From positions 1-40,342 of the forward strand of contig JAEUGX010000007.1 in the NCBI GenBank assembly GCA_016795545.1: DNA of 40,342 nt. The letters are read 5' to 3'. The translations under genes and the position numbers were made by a program. Origin of the DNA: Opitutaceae bacterium. Its GTDB lineage: Bacteria; Verrucomicrobiota; Verrucomicrobiia; Opitutales; Opitutaceae. The notes beneath the pieces were generated by a model. That model saw only the letters and a program-made list of their open reading frames with translations, was not told the origin of the DNA and did not search any database. The first letter of the stretch is position 1. Each line of letters starts with the position of its first letter. Positions 27,274-34,350 of the stretch are shown piece by piece.

Positions 27274-30162
27274 TCATTCGAAGTGCACCTTCACCGCCCG
27301 CAGGATGGGCGTGTTCGCATCGTTCGGGCTCACCAGGGTCGCCCTGTATTGCAGCCAGCGGCCCGCCGGGGCGGCGGCGCCGGCCTTGTCCCCGGAGCGC
27401 TTGAAATACCCGTCGCCTCCGGGGCCGCGCCACGGGGCGGCGGCCAGCGCGGCCTCGGTGTCCGCAGCCCGGACCTGGAGCTCGAGCCGGGTCTGGAACG
27501 GGGTCTCCCCCTCCCACTCCACCCCGGTCACCTTCACGGCCGTGCCGGCGTCGAAGGCCGGGGCCACATAGGCGTAACGGTCCGTCCGGCCATAGAGGTC
27601 GCCCACGTCCACCCCGTTCAGGAAATGATTGCCCGGCGCGTAGAACTCGCCGCGGCGGGCGGGCGAAAGACCGTCCGGTCCGCCCCAGTAGATGAAGGTG
27701 TTCACGATGCCGTGGTCGCCCTCCTTCACGTGGTTGGCGGATCGCACGTCGCGGAACCCGTCGCCGTTGAAGTCGGCAATCATGACCCCGGAAGCCGCAT
27801 CCGTCGGCAGCCGGAGCACGCGCTCCGCGGAGAAGCCATCCGCTCCCTGCAGGAACACATAGGAGCCCTTGTCGCTGCTGCCGCGGCTGCCGTTGTAGGA
27901 GCTCAGCGCGAGATCGAGCCGGCCGTCGCCGTCGAGGTCCCCGATGCTCACGTCCTCGTTGCCGGTGGTCGGCAGCACCTGCCGGCCCTCCGGACGGAAG
28001 CCCTGCTTGCTGCCCCAGTAGATGAAGGTGTTGCCGCGCGACGAGCCGCCGAAATGCCGCGGCGCGCCGGGCCCGGCGCCCGGGTCGTAGAGGTTCGCCA
28101 CCACCAGGTCGAGGTGGCCGTCCGCGTTGAGGTCGGCGATCCGGAGCGACACCCCGGCGCCGTTCGGCAGCAGCGTCCGCCGGTCGTTGCTGAACCCCTC
28201 GGGCCCATTCCAGAAGATGCAGAGTTTGCCGGAGTCGTGGGTCGTCGGGTAGACGACGTCCAGCCAGCCGTTGCGGTCGAGGTCGGCCACCGCCAGCACG
28301 CGCGTGCCGCTGATGCGGAACGCGAACCGGTTCGACTGCGAGAAGCCCGCCGGACCTCCGTAGTAGACGCCGCTGTCGGTGCTGCCGGGGTACCATTCCG
28401 AGGTGACCAGGTCCAGGTATCCGTCGCGGTTCAGGTCCGCGAAACGGCCGTGGAAGGAATTGCGGTCGGAAATGACCGAGCGTTTGCCGAGGTCGAAGCC
28501 GTCGGCCCCGCCCCAGTACAGCATGGAGCCCTTGAGCCCGGCGACCGGCACGGCGTTGGGGATGTAGAGGTCCACGTAGCCGTCGGCGTTGGCGTCGATG
28601 GAGGCGTAGGAACTCACGACCATGGGAATGGCCAGCCGGCGTTCCGGCGAGAAGCCGCCGCGGCCGTCGCCCCAGTACACATAACCGTCGCTGGGATAGG
28701 AAGGCATCGTGCCGGCATAGAGGTTGCCGAAGAGCACCTCGCCGCGGCCGTCGCCGTCGAGGTCGGCGACACTGACGCCGCTGGCGCCGTAGGTGGGCAG
28801 CACCGTCCGGCGATCGCGGCTCGGGCCCTCGGGTCCGCCCCAGTAAACGAACGAGCCGATGTCCAGGCTCCGGTCGTCGTTTTCGTTCGCGAAGAGGATC
28901 TCGGGATGCCCGTCCGCATCGAGGTCCGCCACGGCGCAGGCGGTCGCATGCACGGTCGGCAGCGCGGTGCGGCGCGCCGGCTGGAAGCCCTGGGGGCCGT
29001 TCCAGTAGATGTAGGACGCGCCGCCGGAGTCGAGCGCCCGCGTCGCCGTGTAGGAGCCGCCGGCGCCCGCGTTATTGGCGAAGACCACCTCGGGCCGGCC
29101 GTCGCCGTTGAGGTCGCCCACGGCCACGCCCATCGCCTTGAAAGTCGGCAGCGCGGTGCGGCGGTTTTCCGCAAATCCCTCCTTGGCGCCCCAGTAGATG
29201 TAAGAGTCGATCGCGACGCTCTCGACGATGGGATAGACTCCCACCATTTCGCGGCCCTTCAGCCGGAATTCGTTGGCGACGGCGATCTCGGGGTGCCCAT
29301 CCCCGTTCAGGTCCGCGACCGCGACCGCGGAGCAGCCGACTGCCGGCAGGCGCGTGGTCCGCTTTCCCAGGTCGCCGCGGCTCGGGCCGCCGTGATAGAT
29401 GACGACGGCGCTGGTTTCCGGCGACTGACCCTCCATGGCGAACACCACGTCCGGCCAGCCGTCGGCGTCGACGTCGGCGATCTTGACGTCGCGCGGTCGG
29501 TCCGAGGCCAGGATGCTGCGCCGGGCCGGGTCGAAGCGGCCCCGGTCGCCCCAGTAGACGAACGACTGCCGGTAGCTGTCGACCCCGATGGTCGTGCCGA
29601 TGTTGGCGAACACGATGTCCGGCGAGCCGTCCCGGTCGAGGTCGGCCACCGCCGACGCCTGCGCGGTTTGCGTCGGCAGCTCGGTGCGGCGGCGCGCGGA
29701 ATAGCCGTCCGCTCCGCCCCAGTAGATGTAGGAGGGCAGCTCGCTTTCGAGAGTGCGCCAGGCGTCCCAACCGAGGTTGCCCACGATCAAATCGATCCGG
29801 CCGTCGCCATCGAGATCTGCCGGGGTGATGGTCCGGCCGCCGTTCGACGGCAGCCGCAACGGGCGGTCCGTGGCCCACTGGTGGCGGCTCCAGTAGATGG
29901 AAAGGTCGATCACCTGGTTGGTCGTGTGCGCCGTCGGCGCCACGAGGTCGAGGTGGCCGTCCTGGTTGAGGTCGTGAAGGTTGATGAGCCGGACGCTGCC
30001 GTCGGCCGCCAGGTAGGTGTTGGCCCCGCCGTCGGCAAAGCTGCCGTCGACGCGATCCAGGAAGGTGGCGGATTGCCAGGTCCCGCCGTTGACTCCGAGA
30101 GTCAGCAAGGCGGCGACCCATCCGGCGGCGGCCAGGGAACGGAAAGACGGAAGCGGGATCAT
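27274..30162 (-). CDS. Exported FG-GAP/VCBS-repeat protein, 14 units (copy B)
   Basis: The 962-residue paralogue of copy A matches it across its length: SATFLDRVDGSFADGGANTY at the N-terminus, 14 aromatic-strand units (IYWGGA, VYWGDR, IYWNGP, VYYGGP and others) with calcium loops such as ADLDGDGRIDLIVGN, and the same C-terminal domain ending GRWLQYRATLVSPNDANTP. A hydrophobic N-terminal segment (SLAAAGWVAALLTLGV) marks export. The frame is open 29 codons further upstream, but the ATG at 30162 begins the signal sequence. The even spacing of substitutions and unchanged repeat number suggest an old tandem duplication kept under selection. Role unknown, as for copy A. The SGNH hydrolase gene diverges from it. 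Confidence 0.88.
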   Translation of the reverse strand: MIPLPSFRSLAAAGWVAALLTLGVNGGTWQSATFLDRVDGSFADGGANTYLAADGSVRLINLHDLNQDGHLDLVAPTAHTTNQVIDLSIYWSRHQWATDRPLRLPSNGGRTITPADLDGDGRIDLIVGNLGWDAWRTLESELPSYIYWGGADGYSARRRTELPTQTAQASAVADLDRDGSPDIVFANIGTTIGVDSYRQSFVYWGDRGRFDPARRSILASDRPRDVKIADVDADGWPDVVFAMEGQSPETSAVVIYHGGPSRGDLGKRTTRLPAVGCSAVAVADLNGDGHPEIAVANEFRLKGREMVGVYPIVESVAIDSYIYWGAKEGFAENRRTALPTFKAMGVAVGDLNGDGRPEVVFANNAGAGGSYTATRALDSGGASYIYWNGPQGFQPARRTALPTVHATACAVADLDADGHPEILFANENDDRSLDIGSFVYWGGPEGPSRDRRTVLPTYGASGVSVADLDGDGRGEVLFGNLYAGTMPSYPSDGYVYWGDGRGGFSPERRLAIPMVVSSYASIDANADGYVDLYIPNAVPVAGLKGSMLYWGGADGFDLGKRSVISDRNSFHGRFADLNRDGYLDLVTSEWYPGSTDSGVYYGGPAGFSQSNRFAFRISGTRVLAVADLDRNGWLDVVYPTTHDSGKLCIFWNGPEGFSNDRRTLLPNGAGVSLRIADLNADGHLDLVVANLYDPGAGPGAPRHFGGSSRGNTFIYWGSKQGFRPEGRQVLPTTGNEDVSIGDLDGDGRLDLALSSYNGSRGSSDKGSYVFLQGADGFSAERVLRLPTDAASGVMIADFNGDGFRDVRSANHVKEGDHGIVNTFIYWGGPDGLSPARRGEFYAPGNHFLNGVDVGDLYGRTDRYAYVAPAFDAGTAVKVTGVEWEGETPFQTRLELQVRAADTEAALAAAPWRGPGGDGYFKRSGDKAGAAAPAGRWLQYRATLVSPNDANTPILRAVKVHFE

Positions 30163-30257
30163 GGGCGTGCTCGAGTGGTTGGGATGGACAAGGAGGGCGT
30201 CACCGCGGCGGGTTGCGCCTGCCTGGTGGCGGGGGAGCACGCCGATCAAGCCCCGAC

Positions 30258-30290
30258 TTTCAACCCGCGCGTCCCCTCCCCCGTCAAACT
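30258..30290 (-). promoter_or_regulatory. Shared leader box upstream of FG-GAP copy B
   Basis: The minus-strand element runs GTTTGACGGG to GTTGAAAG over 33 nt, preceded by TATTA, and lies about 96 bp before the start. It is the counterpart of the box before copy A; the ends are conserved and the GC-rich middle has drifted, which suggests the ends are what is recognised. Confidence 0.4.
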
Positions 30291-30374
30291 AATATCACAC
30301 GGTCACCCGATCCCGGTGCCCGTCCCAAGGTCCGCCTTGTCCCCGAAGGCCACGCCGCCCAAGCTGGGGGTACG

Positions 30375-31088
30375 ATGAAACTACCCCGCCCCCTGCAGCT
30401 GATGTTCCTCTTGGCCGCCGTCTGGCTGCCCGCCCATGCCGATCTCGGCGAGAAGCGTCCGCCCGCAGAGCCCAAGGTGGCGCTCGTGCCCGGCACCGAT
30501 GTCGCGGGCCTGCCGCGTGTGCTCATCATCGGCGACTCCATTTCCGGCGGCTACACGCCGATTGTCCGCGAGCAGCTGCGCGGCCGGGCGAACGTGCATC
30601 GCTACGATGAAAATTCGCGCGACACGAACTACGGGCTGACGCGGCTGGACTTCTGGCTCGATGCCGGCAGGTGGGACGTGATCCATTTCAATTTCGGCCT
30701 GCACGACCTGAAGCACGTCAACGCCGCCGGCGAGATGGTGCCCGTCGCCCAGGGCCGGCGGGTCAGCACCCAGGCCCAGTACGAAGGCAATCTGCGGCAG
30801 ATCGTCGCCCGGCTGAAGCAAACCGGAGCCCGACTAGTGTTCGCCACCACGACCCCGATCCCCGTCGGCGCCAACGGCCGGGTCGCCGGCAGCGAGCTGC
30901 CCTTCAACGAAGCCGCCCGAAAGATCATGGCTGAGAACGGCGTGCCTATCGACGACCTGCACGCGCTGGCGGCGCCGCGCCTGGCCGAGATCCAGAAGCC
31001 GGCCAACGTGCACTACACGGACGCCGGCTACGCCCTGCTCGCCGCGCAGGTGCGGGACAGCATCGTGGCGCTCCTGCCGGCCCGCTAG
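30375..31088 (+). CDS. Exported SGNH/GDSL-type esterase or hydrolase
   Basis: The 237-residue protein has a signal peptide (MKLPRPLQLMFLLAAVWLPAHA). The SGNH blocks are visible: VLIIGDSISGGYTP (block I nucleophile serine, near residue 54), VIHFNFGLHDLK (block III region) and NVHYTDAGYALLAAQV (block V Asp-x-x-His-like region, here H-Y-T-D). Such enzymes remove acyl groups from carbohydrates, lipids or peptidoglycan; with the neighbouring exported proteins, deacylation of a polysaccharide is plausible but not shown. The ATG at 30375 directly precedes the signal peptide. It diverges from FG-GAP copy B, and a hairpin follows its stop. Confidence 0.87.
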   Translation: MKLPRPLQLMFLLAAVWLPAHADLGEKRPPAEPKVALVPGTDVAGLPRVLIIGDSISGGYTPIVREQLRGRANVHRYDENSRDTNYGLTRLDFWLDAGRWDVIHFNFGLHDLKHVNAAGEMVPVAQGRRVSTQAQYEGNLRQIVARLKQTGARLVFATTTPIPVGANGRVAGSELPFNEAARKIMAENGVPIDDLHALAAPRLAEIQKPANVHYTDAGYALLAAQVRDSIVALLPAR

Positions 31089-31112
31089 AGGCGCTCCTCG
31101 TTCCGCGCCAAC

Positions 31113-31132
31113 AGCCGCCTCCTCCGGCGGCT
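31113..31132 (+). terminator. Probable terminator of the SGNH hydrolase gene
   Basis: AGCCGCC (31113-31119) and GGCGGCT (31126-31132) form a perfect 7-bp GC-rich stem with a 6-nt loop, 24 bp past the stop codon. The following CGATTTC is only weakly T-rich, so termination may be partial. Two copies of TTGCGGCCC lie between it and tRNA-Cys. Confidence 0.45.
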
Positions 31133-31190
31133 CGATTTCAGTACTTGCGGCCCCCTGATTTTTGGCCCAAGTTGCGGCCCGTTTTTCTCC

Positions 31191-31265
31191 GGTGCGGTAG
31201 CCAAGTGGTAAGGCCGAGCTCTGCAAAAGCTCTATTCGGCGGTTCGATTCCGCCCCGCACCTCCA
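31191..31265 (+). tRNA. tRNA-Cys(GCA), integration site of the island
   Basis: A 75-nt tRNA. The acceptor arms GGTGCGG (31191-31197) and CCGCACC (31255-31261) pair perfectly, followed by T and encoded CCA (31263-31265). The anticodon stem GAGCT/AGCTC encloses loop CTGCAAA, placing GCA at 31223-31225. The T-arm is GGCGGTTCGATTCCGCC. The tRNA is intact, and a tyrosine recombinase gene follows 186 bp downstream in the same direction, the usual layout at an island integrated into a tRNA 3' end. Confidence 0.97.
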
Positions 31266-31300
31266 AATCGCAACCCCTCTGGGAATCAGAGTTTGCGATT
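31266..31300 (+). other. Hairpin abutting tRNA-Cys, candidate attachment-site structure
   Basis: Beginning one base after the encoded CCA, AATCGCAA (31266-31273) pairs exactly with TTGCGATT (31293-31300), and inside it CTCTG (31277-31281) pairs with CAGAG (31287-31291). The result is a two-step hairpin. Its adjacency to the tRNA and to a tyrosine recombinase suggests part of attL or a recombinase core or arm site. It could also end tRNA transcription, though no T tract follows. Confidence 0.5.
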
Positions 31301-31324
31301 CTGACAGGTGTCAAAAAGCGGGAC

Positions 31325-31346
31325 CGGACACCAAAACGGACACCAA
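31325..31346 (+). repeat. Tandem direct repeat, candidate recombinase arm sites
   Basis: The 10-bp sequence CGGACACCAA occurs at 31325-31334 and again at 31337-31346, a 12-bp period. An inverted partial copy, GGTGTC, lies at 31307-31312. Short repeats of this kind between a tRNA and an integrase gene are typical of integrase arm-type or excisionase sites. Confidence 0.5.
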
Positions 31347-31450
31347 CTTTTCCCACTCCGGGAGAATTTGGCGTAACGGGAAGTAACTCGCCCGCTACCC
31401 GCTAACCCTGCGGCTCCGTTTCGCGCTATCGTGTGGTTGCGCCATCAACC

Positions 31451-32503
31451 ATGAAACCACGCTATCGCCTGATCCTTCGTCGCGGCCGGGGTGCGATGTA
31501 TTACTGCGTCGACACCCAGACCAACAAGCGGACGAGCCTCGAAACGTCCGACCGTCATCAGGCCAAGCGCCTCCTCCATGCAAAGAACGAGGCCGCGCTC
31601 CAGCCGATGCTGAATCTGCAGATCGCCCGGGCCTACTTGTTCGCCACGGATGCCACGATCGCCACCCGCACTTGGCGGGATGCCATCATCGCCCTGACCG
31701 AAACAAAATTTGGCTCCAATAAGCATCGGTGGACTACGGCTCAGAAGGACAAAGCCTTCACCACCCTGTGGTCACGCCCGATCATCGAGACCAAGGGCGA
31801 GGAACTGCTGGCAGCTCTGCGCGCCGGGAGCGTCTCAACCAACACCCATCTGCGCCGGCTGCATAATTTCGTGATCGATATGAACTGGCTCCCTTGGCCG
31901 CTGATACCGAAACGGCAGTGGCCGGCCATCCGCCACAAGCCGAGGCGAGCAATCACGTGGGACGAGCATCGCCGGATCGTGGAGCGCGAAGGCAACCCGG
32001 AGCGAAAGGCATTCTACCAGCTCGCCTGGCACCTGGGAGGCTCCCAAGGAGACGTGGCCAACCTCCACGCAGAGGATGTGGACTGGGCAAGCCACACCAT
32101 CACCTACGTCCGCATGAAGACGAAATGGCGCGAAAACCAGACCCCGCCCCAAATCAAGTTCGGACAGAGCGTGGCGGAAATCCTCAACGGGCTGCCCAAA
32201 GCCGGGCCGCTGTTCCCCTATCTGAAGTCGGTGGATTCACGGTGTCGTGCCAATGAGTTCCGCGAACGGTGCCGGGGCCTCGGCATCACCGGTGTCAGCC
32301 TCCACAGCTACCGTTACGCGTGGGCCGAACGGGCCAAGACCGCCGGTTATCCCGAGCGCTTCGCCCAGCTCGCCCTCGGCCATAACAGTAAGGCCGTCCA
32401 CCGCGCCTACGCACGTAAAGCGCAAGTCACGCTCCCCGCGCTGGAGGACTACGAAAAAGGCGCGACGACAGCACCGGTGATTCCGCTTCCCACGACTGCT
32501 TAG
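31451..32503 (+). CDS. Tyrosine-type site-specific recombinase (integrase)
   Basis: The 350-residue protein has an N-terminal arm/core-binding part and a C-terminal catalytic domain. The box II motif H-x-x-R is HSYR (H285, R288), the third histidine is in LALGHNSK (H311) and the nucleophile tyrosine in VHRAYAR (Y320). In box I, where most members have an arginine (TG-x-R-x-x-E), the sequence reads HLGGSQGDVANL with Q199 instead. I recall this G-x-Q-x-D form from Verrucomicrobia integrases, so it may be a lineage variant that is still active. A GTG six codons upstream (31433) is an alternative start. It lies directly downstream of tRNA-Cys and its repeats, and probably integrates the island there. 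Confidence 0.88.
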   Translation: MKPRYRLILRRGRGAMYYCVDTQTNKRTSLETSDRHQAKRLLHAKNEAALQPMLNLQIARAYLFATDATIATRTWRDAIIALTETKFGSNKHRWTTAQKDKAFTTLWSRPIIETKGEELLAALRAGSVSTNTHLRRLHNFVIDMNWLPWPLIPKRQWPAIRHKPRRAITWDEHRRIVEREGNPERKAFYQLAWHLGGSQGDVANLHAEDVDWASHTITYVRMKTKWRENQTPPQIKFGQSVAEILNGLPKAGPLFPYLKSVDSRCRANEFRERCRGLGITGVSLHSYRYAWAERAKTAGYPERFAQLALGHNSKAVHRAYARKAQVTLPALEDYEKGATTAPVIPLPTTA

Positions 32504-32564
32504 CCTCCCCGCCATGAAAATACTTCCGTCTTGCCTTTGTCCGCCAGTGGCGTATGGGTCTCTG

Positions 32565-32882
32565 GTGGAGTTCAAGCGCTTCCGCCTCTTCGAAAAGTCA
32601 TGCGCCGGCTTGTTCAGCGAACACGACGTGTTCGAACTCGAGCTGGCGCTGATGGCCGATCCGGAGGCCGGCGACTTGATCCCCGGGACCAAGGGTCTCC
32701 GCAAAATTCGCCGGCCGCTCACGGGCCGGGGAAAACGCGGGGGCGCCCGGGTCATCTACTATCACGTCGTTTCCGATCACCAAATCCTGCTCCTTTACGC
32801 CTACGCCAAGAACCAACAGGGCGACCTGACGCCCGCGCAGGCCAAACAGCTCGCCCAACTCGTCCGCGAAGAATTCCCATGA
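32565..32882 (+). CDS. RelE/HigB-like type II toxin
   Basis: The 105-residue protein has the RelE-superfamily HigB pattern: EFKRFRLFEKSCAGLFSEHD, then LMADPEAGDLIPGTKGLRKI, GRGKRGGARVIYYHVVSDHQ and LLLYAYAKNQQGDLTPAQAK. Such toxins cleave mRNA on the ribosome; the basic GKRGGARVIYY stretch is the conserved active region. The start is set at GTG (32565) because family members begin with a short residue then EF; an in-frame ATG at 32514 would add 17 atypical residues. Its stop overlaps the antitoxin start by 4 bp. The toxin-first order is the HigBA arrangement. Confidence 0.85.
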   Translation: MEFKRFRLFEKSCAGLFSEHDVFELELALMADPEAGDLIPGTKGLRKIRRPLTGRGKRGGARVIYYHVVSDHQILLLYAYAKNQQGDLTPAQAKQLAQLVREEFP

Positions 32883-33169
32883 AAGCCGCCGCCTTCCACG
32901 ACCTCCTCGAAAGCGTCCGCGACGCCGGTGCCTACCTCAAAGGCAACCGGAAGGCCGTCGCTCGCACGGACCGCATCTCCCCGCAATCCGTCGCCGCCAT
33001 CCGCGCCAAGCTCAAACTGAGCCAGGCGCAGTTCGCCCGCGCCTTCGGCATCAGCCTCGACACCCTCCAAAACTGGGAACAGGGCCGCCGGCAGCCCACG
33101 GGCCCCGCCAAGGTGCTTCTCCGAGTCGCCGAGCGCCATCCCGAGGCCGTGCTGGAGGCCGTCGCATAA
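32879..33169 (+). CDS. HigA-like HTH antitoxin
   Basis: The 96-residue protein has an N-terminal toxin-contacting segment (MKAAAFHDLLESVRDAGAYL) and an XRE/Cro-type helix-turn-helix (AIRAKLKLSQAQFARAFGIS then LDTLQNWEQGRRQPTGPAKV). It should neutralise the upstream toxin and repress the pair by binding their promoter. It overlaps the toxin stop by 4 bp. A decayed relative of its first 20 codons lies about 1.4 kb downstream. Confidence 0.88.
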   Translation: MKAAAFHDLLESVRDAGAYLKGNRKAVARTDRISPQSVAAIRAKLKLSQAQFARAFGISLDTLQNWEQGRRQPTGPAKVLLRVAERHPEAVLEAVA

Positions 33170-33187
33170 GGCCGATCCTCTGCGGTC

Positions 33188-33607
33188 ATGAATTCCACTG
33201 CATGGGATTTCGCCCGTCTGCCGAAGACTTACTCTGGCCTTGTCGCGCTGCACATGCCGCGCCCGATCCATGACGATGCGGCCTACGAGAACGCCGCGGA
33301 GGTCGTGCATGCTTTGGCCGGCCACAAGCTGAACCACGACCAAGACGACTACCTCGCGATCATGAGCGGCCTCGTCGAGGACTACGAAAAGGAGAACGTC
33401 GCGGAGCCGAAGCCGGTCAGCGGCATCGAGGCCCTGAAATTCCTGCTGGACGAAAACGGCCTCACCGCCGACGACTTGGGCGAGATTATCGGAGTCAATC
33501 GCTCCATCGCTTATCGCATCCTCAAGGGGGCCCGCAACCTCACCGCCGATCATGTCAAAAAACTCGCCGCCCGCTTCGCCGTGAGCGCCGACCTGTTGCT
33601 CGCCTGA
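33188..33607 (+). CDS. HigA-type (COG5499-like) antitoxin or regulator without adjacent toxin
   Basis: The 139-residue protein has the layout of the larger HigA antitoxins: an N-terminal region ending HPI/HDDAAYENAAEVVHALAG and LNHDQDDYLAIMSGLVEDYE, then a C-terminal helix-turn-helix (ALKFLLDENGLTADDLGEII, then NRSIAYRILKGARNLTADHV). These normally follow their own HigB toxin. Here the gene upstream is a different antitoxin, 18 bp away, and no second toxin is seen on either side. It may act as an extra antitoxin or regulator of the pair, or be left over from a lost toxin-antitoxin unit. Confidence 0.8.
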   Translation: MNSTAWDFARLPKTYSGLVALHMPRPIHDDAAYENAAEVVHALAGHKLNHDQDDYLAIMSGLVEDYEKENVAEPKPVSGIEALKFLLDENGLTADDLGEIIGVNRSIAYRILKGARNLTADHVKKLAARFAVSADLLLA

Positions 33608-33610
33608 CGC

Positions 33611-33940
33611 TCACGCCGGTAGCCTCAGCTCCATCGGCTGACCGGTCTCCACCCGTGTCCGGGCGGTCTTGTTTTGGTTCTTCGCCCGCCAGTGCTGGCT
33701 CACCGCCTTGGTCATCTTCGTCAGCCAGCCCCGATCCTTGGTCAGCTCCAACACGTCCACCGCCGCGAAATACTTCACGCTGTTCGGCTGCGGCGTGCCC
33801 AGCGGCTTGAGCAGCCGCGCCGCCACCAGCACCGGCACGTCATGCGCCTGGCAGTTCAGCACCCACGCCGTTTGCTCCGCCGTCAGCCGCGCCGGCAGTT
33901 GTCCGAGGAGGTTCAGGAAGCGCTGTTGGTCGTCTCGCAT
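33611..33940 (-). CDS. Small DNA-binding-like protein, possible excisionase
   Basis: The 109-residue protein MRDDQQRFLNLLGQLPARLT has a segment resembling a MerR/excisionase-type winged helix: LTAEQTAWVLNCQAHDVPVL, ARLLKPLGTPQPNSVKYFAA, VDVLELTKDRGWLTKMT. The C-terminus is basic. An in-frame ATG six codons earlier (33958) is an alternative start. It is convergent with the HigA-like gene, 3 bp away. Its position a few genes from the recombinase would suit a recombination directionality factor, but no function is established. I do not recognise a named family. Confidence 0.6.
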   Translation of the reverse strand: MRDDQQRFLNLLGQLPARLTAEQTAWVLNCQAHDVPVLVAARLLKPLGTPQPNSVKYFAAVDVLELTKDRGWLTKMTKAVSQHWRAKNQNKTARTRVETGQPMELRLPA

Positions 33941-34259
33941 GGGTGCAGTTGAAATCATTTCAGCCGCGCCAACAACGCGCCGCGCCCCACGAAATCGCGG
34001 TAGTTGCTCTCCCCTAAAATCGGTAGGCCGTTTCCGTGGTTCGGTCGTCCGGTGCGACGAAGCGCGGGGCAGGTTGGCGAGCGGCCTGTGGTACTTGTTT
34101 TTCTCCAGACGCAATACCCTAACGAGTTCGTTGGGTTCGGAGCCGCCGAAAACCGGCCCACCGGAGGCGTCGTCCGTTCTACCGTGATTAGGGTAGAGCG
34201 CGCTCAATTCATCTTCGCCTTTTGAAGGTGCGGGCCTATTCATCGGGCATCCGATTCTC
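33941..34259. other. Intergenic stretch without a supported gene
   Basis: About 320 bp between the small minus-strand gene and the decayed antitoxin fragment. The minus frame of the small gene stays open through it, and short plus-strand frames exist, but none shows domain-like sequence, and the composition is mixed. It is probably the debris of an earlier insertion or deletion, given the gene fragment that follows directly. Confidence 0.4.
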
Positions 34260-34328
34260 ATGAAAAAACCGCCGCCTTTAACGAGCTCAGCGAGAGCATC
34301 CGCGACGCTGGAGTCTACCGCAAACGAT
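34260..34328 (+). pseudogene. Decayed 5' fragment of a second HigA-like antitoxin gene
   Basis: The segment matches the first 20 or so codons of the antitoxin at 32879. Read past the A-run, it gives TAAFNELSESIRDAGVYRK against AAFHDLLESVRDAGAYLK in the intact gene. The start ATG at 34260 is followed by six A residues where four would keep the frame, so the ATG and the homologous codons are out of phase. Homology stops at about 34325, just before the next gene. It appears to be the remnant of a second toxin-antitoxin unit truncated by the arrival of the downstream cargo. Confidence 0.7.
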
Positions 34329-34350
34329 GCCATTTGTATGGCCCGCGCAT

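Noticed and set aside
27043..30378. 1111-codon plus-strand open frame opposite FG-GAP copy B
   Set aside because: It mirrors the repeats of the minus-strand gene (periodic PVD and VAVEV strings) and has no domain of its own; an antisense shadow.
31325..31346. Two tandem 10-bp repeats considered as a CRISPR array
   Set aside because: Only two short units with a 2-bp spacer; far too short for CRISPR and no cas genes nearby.
34004..34225. Small plus-strand open frame before the antitoxin fragment
   Set aside because: No recognisable motif, and it lies in a stretch that looks like rearrangement debris.
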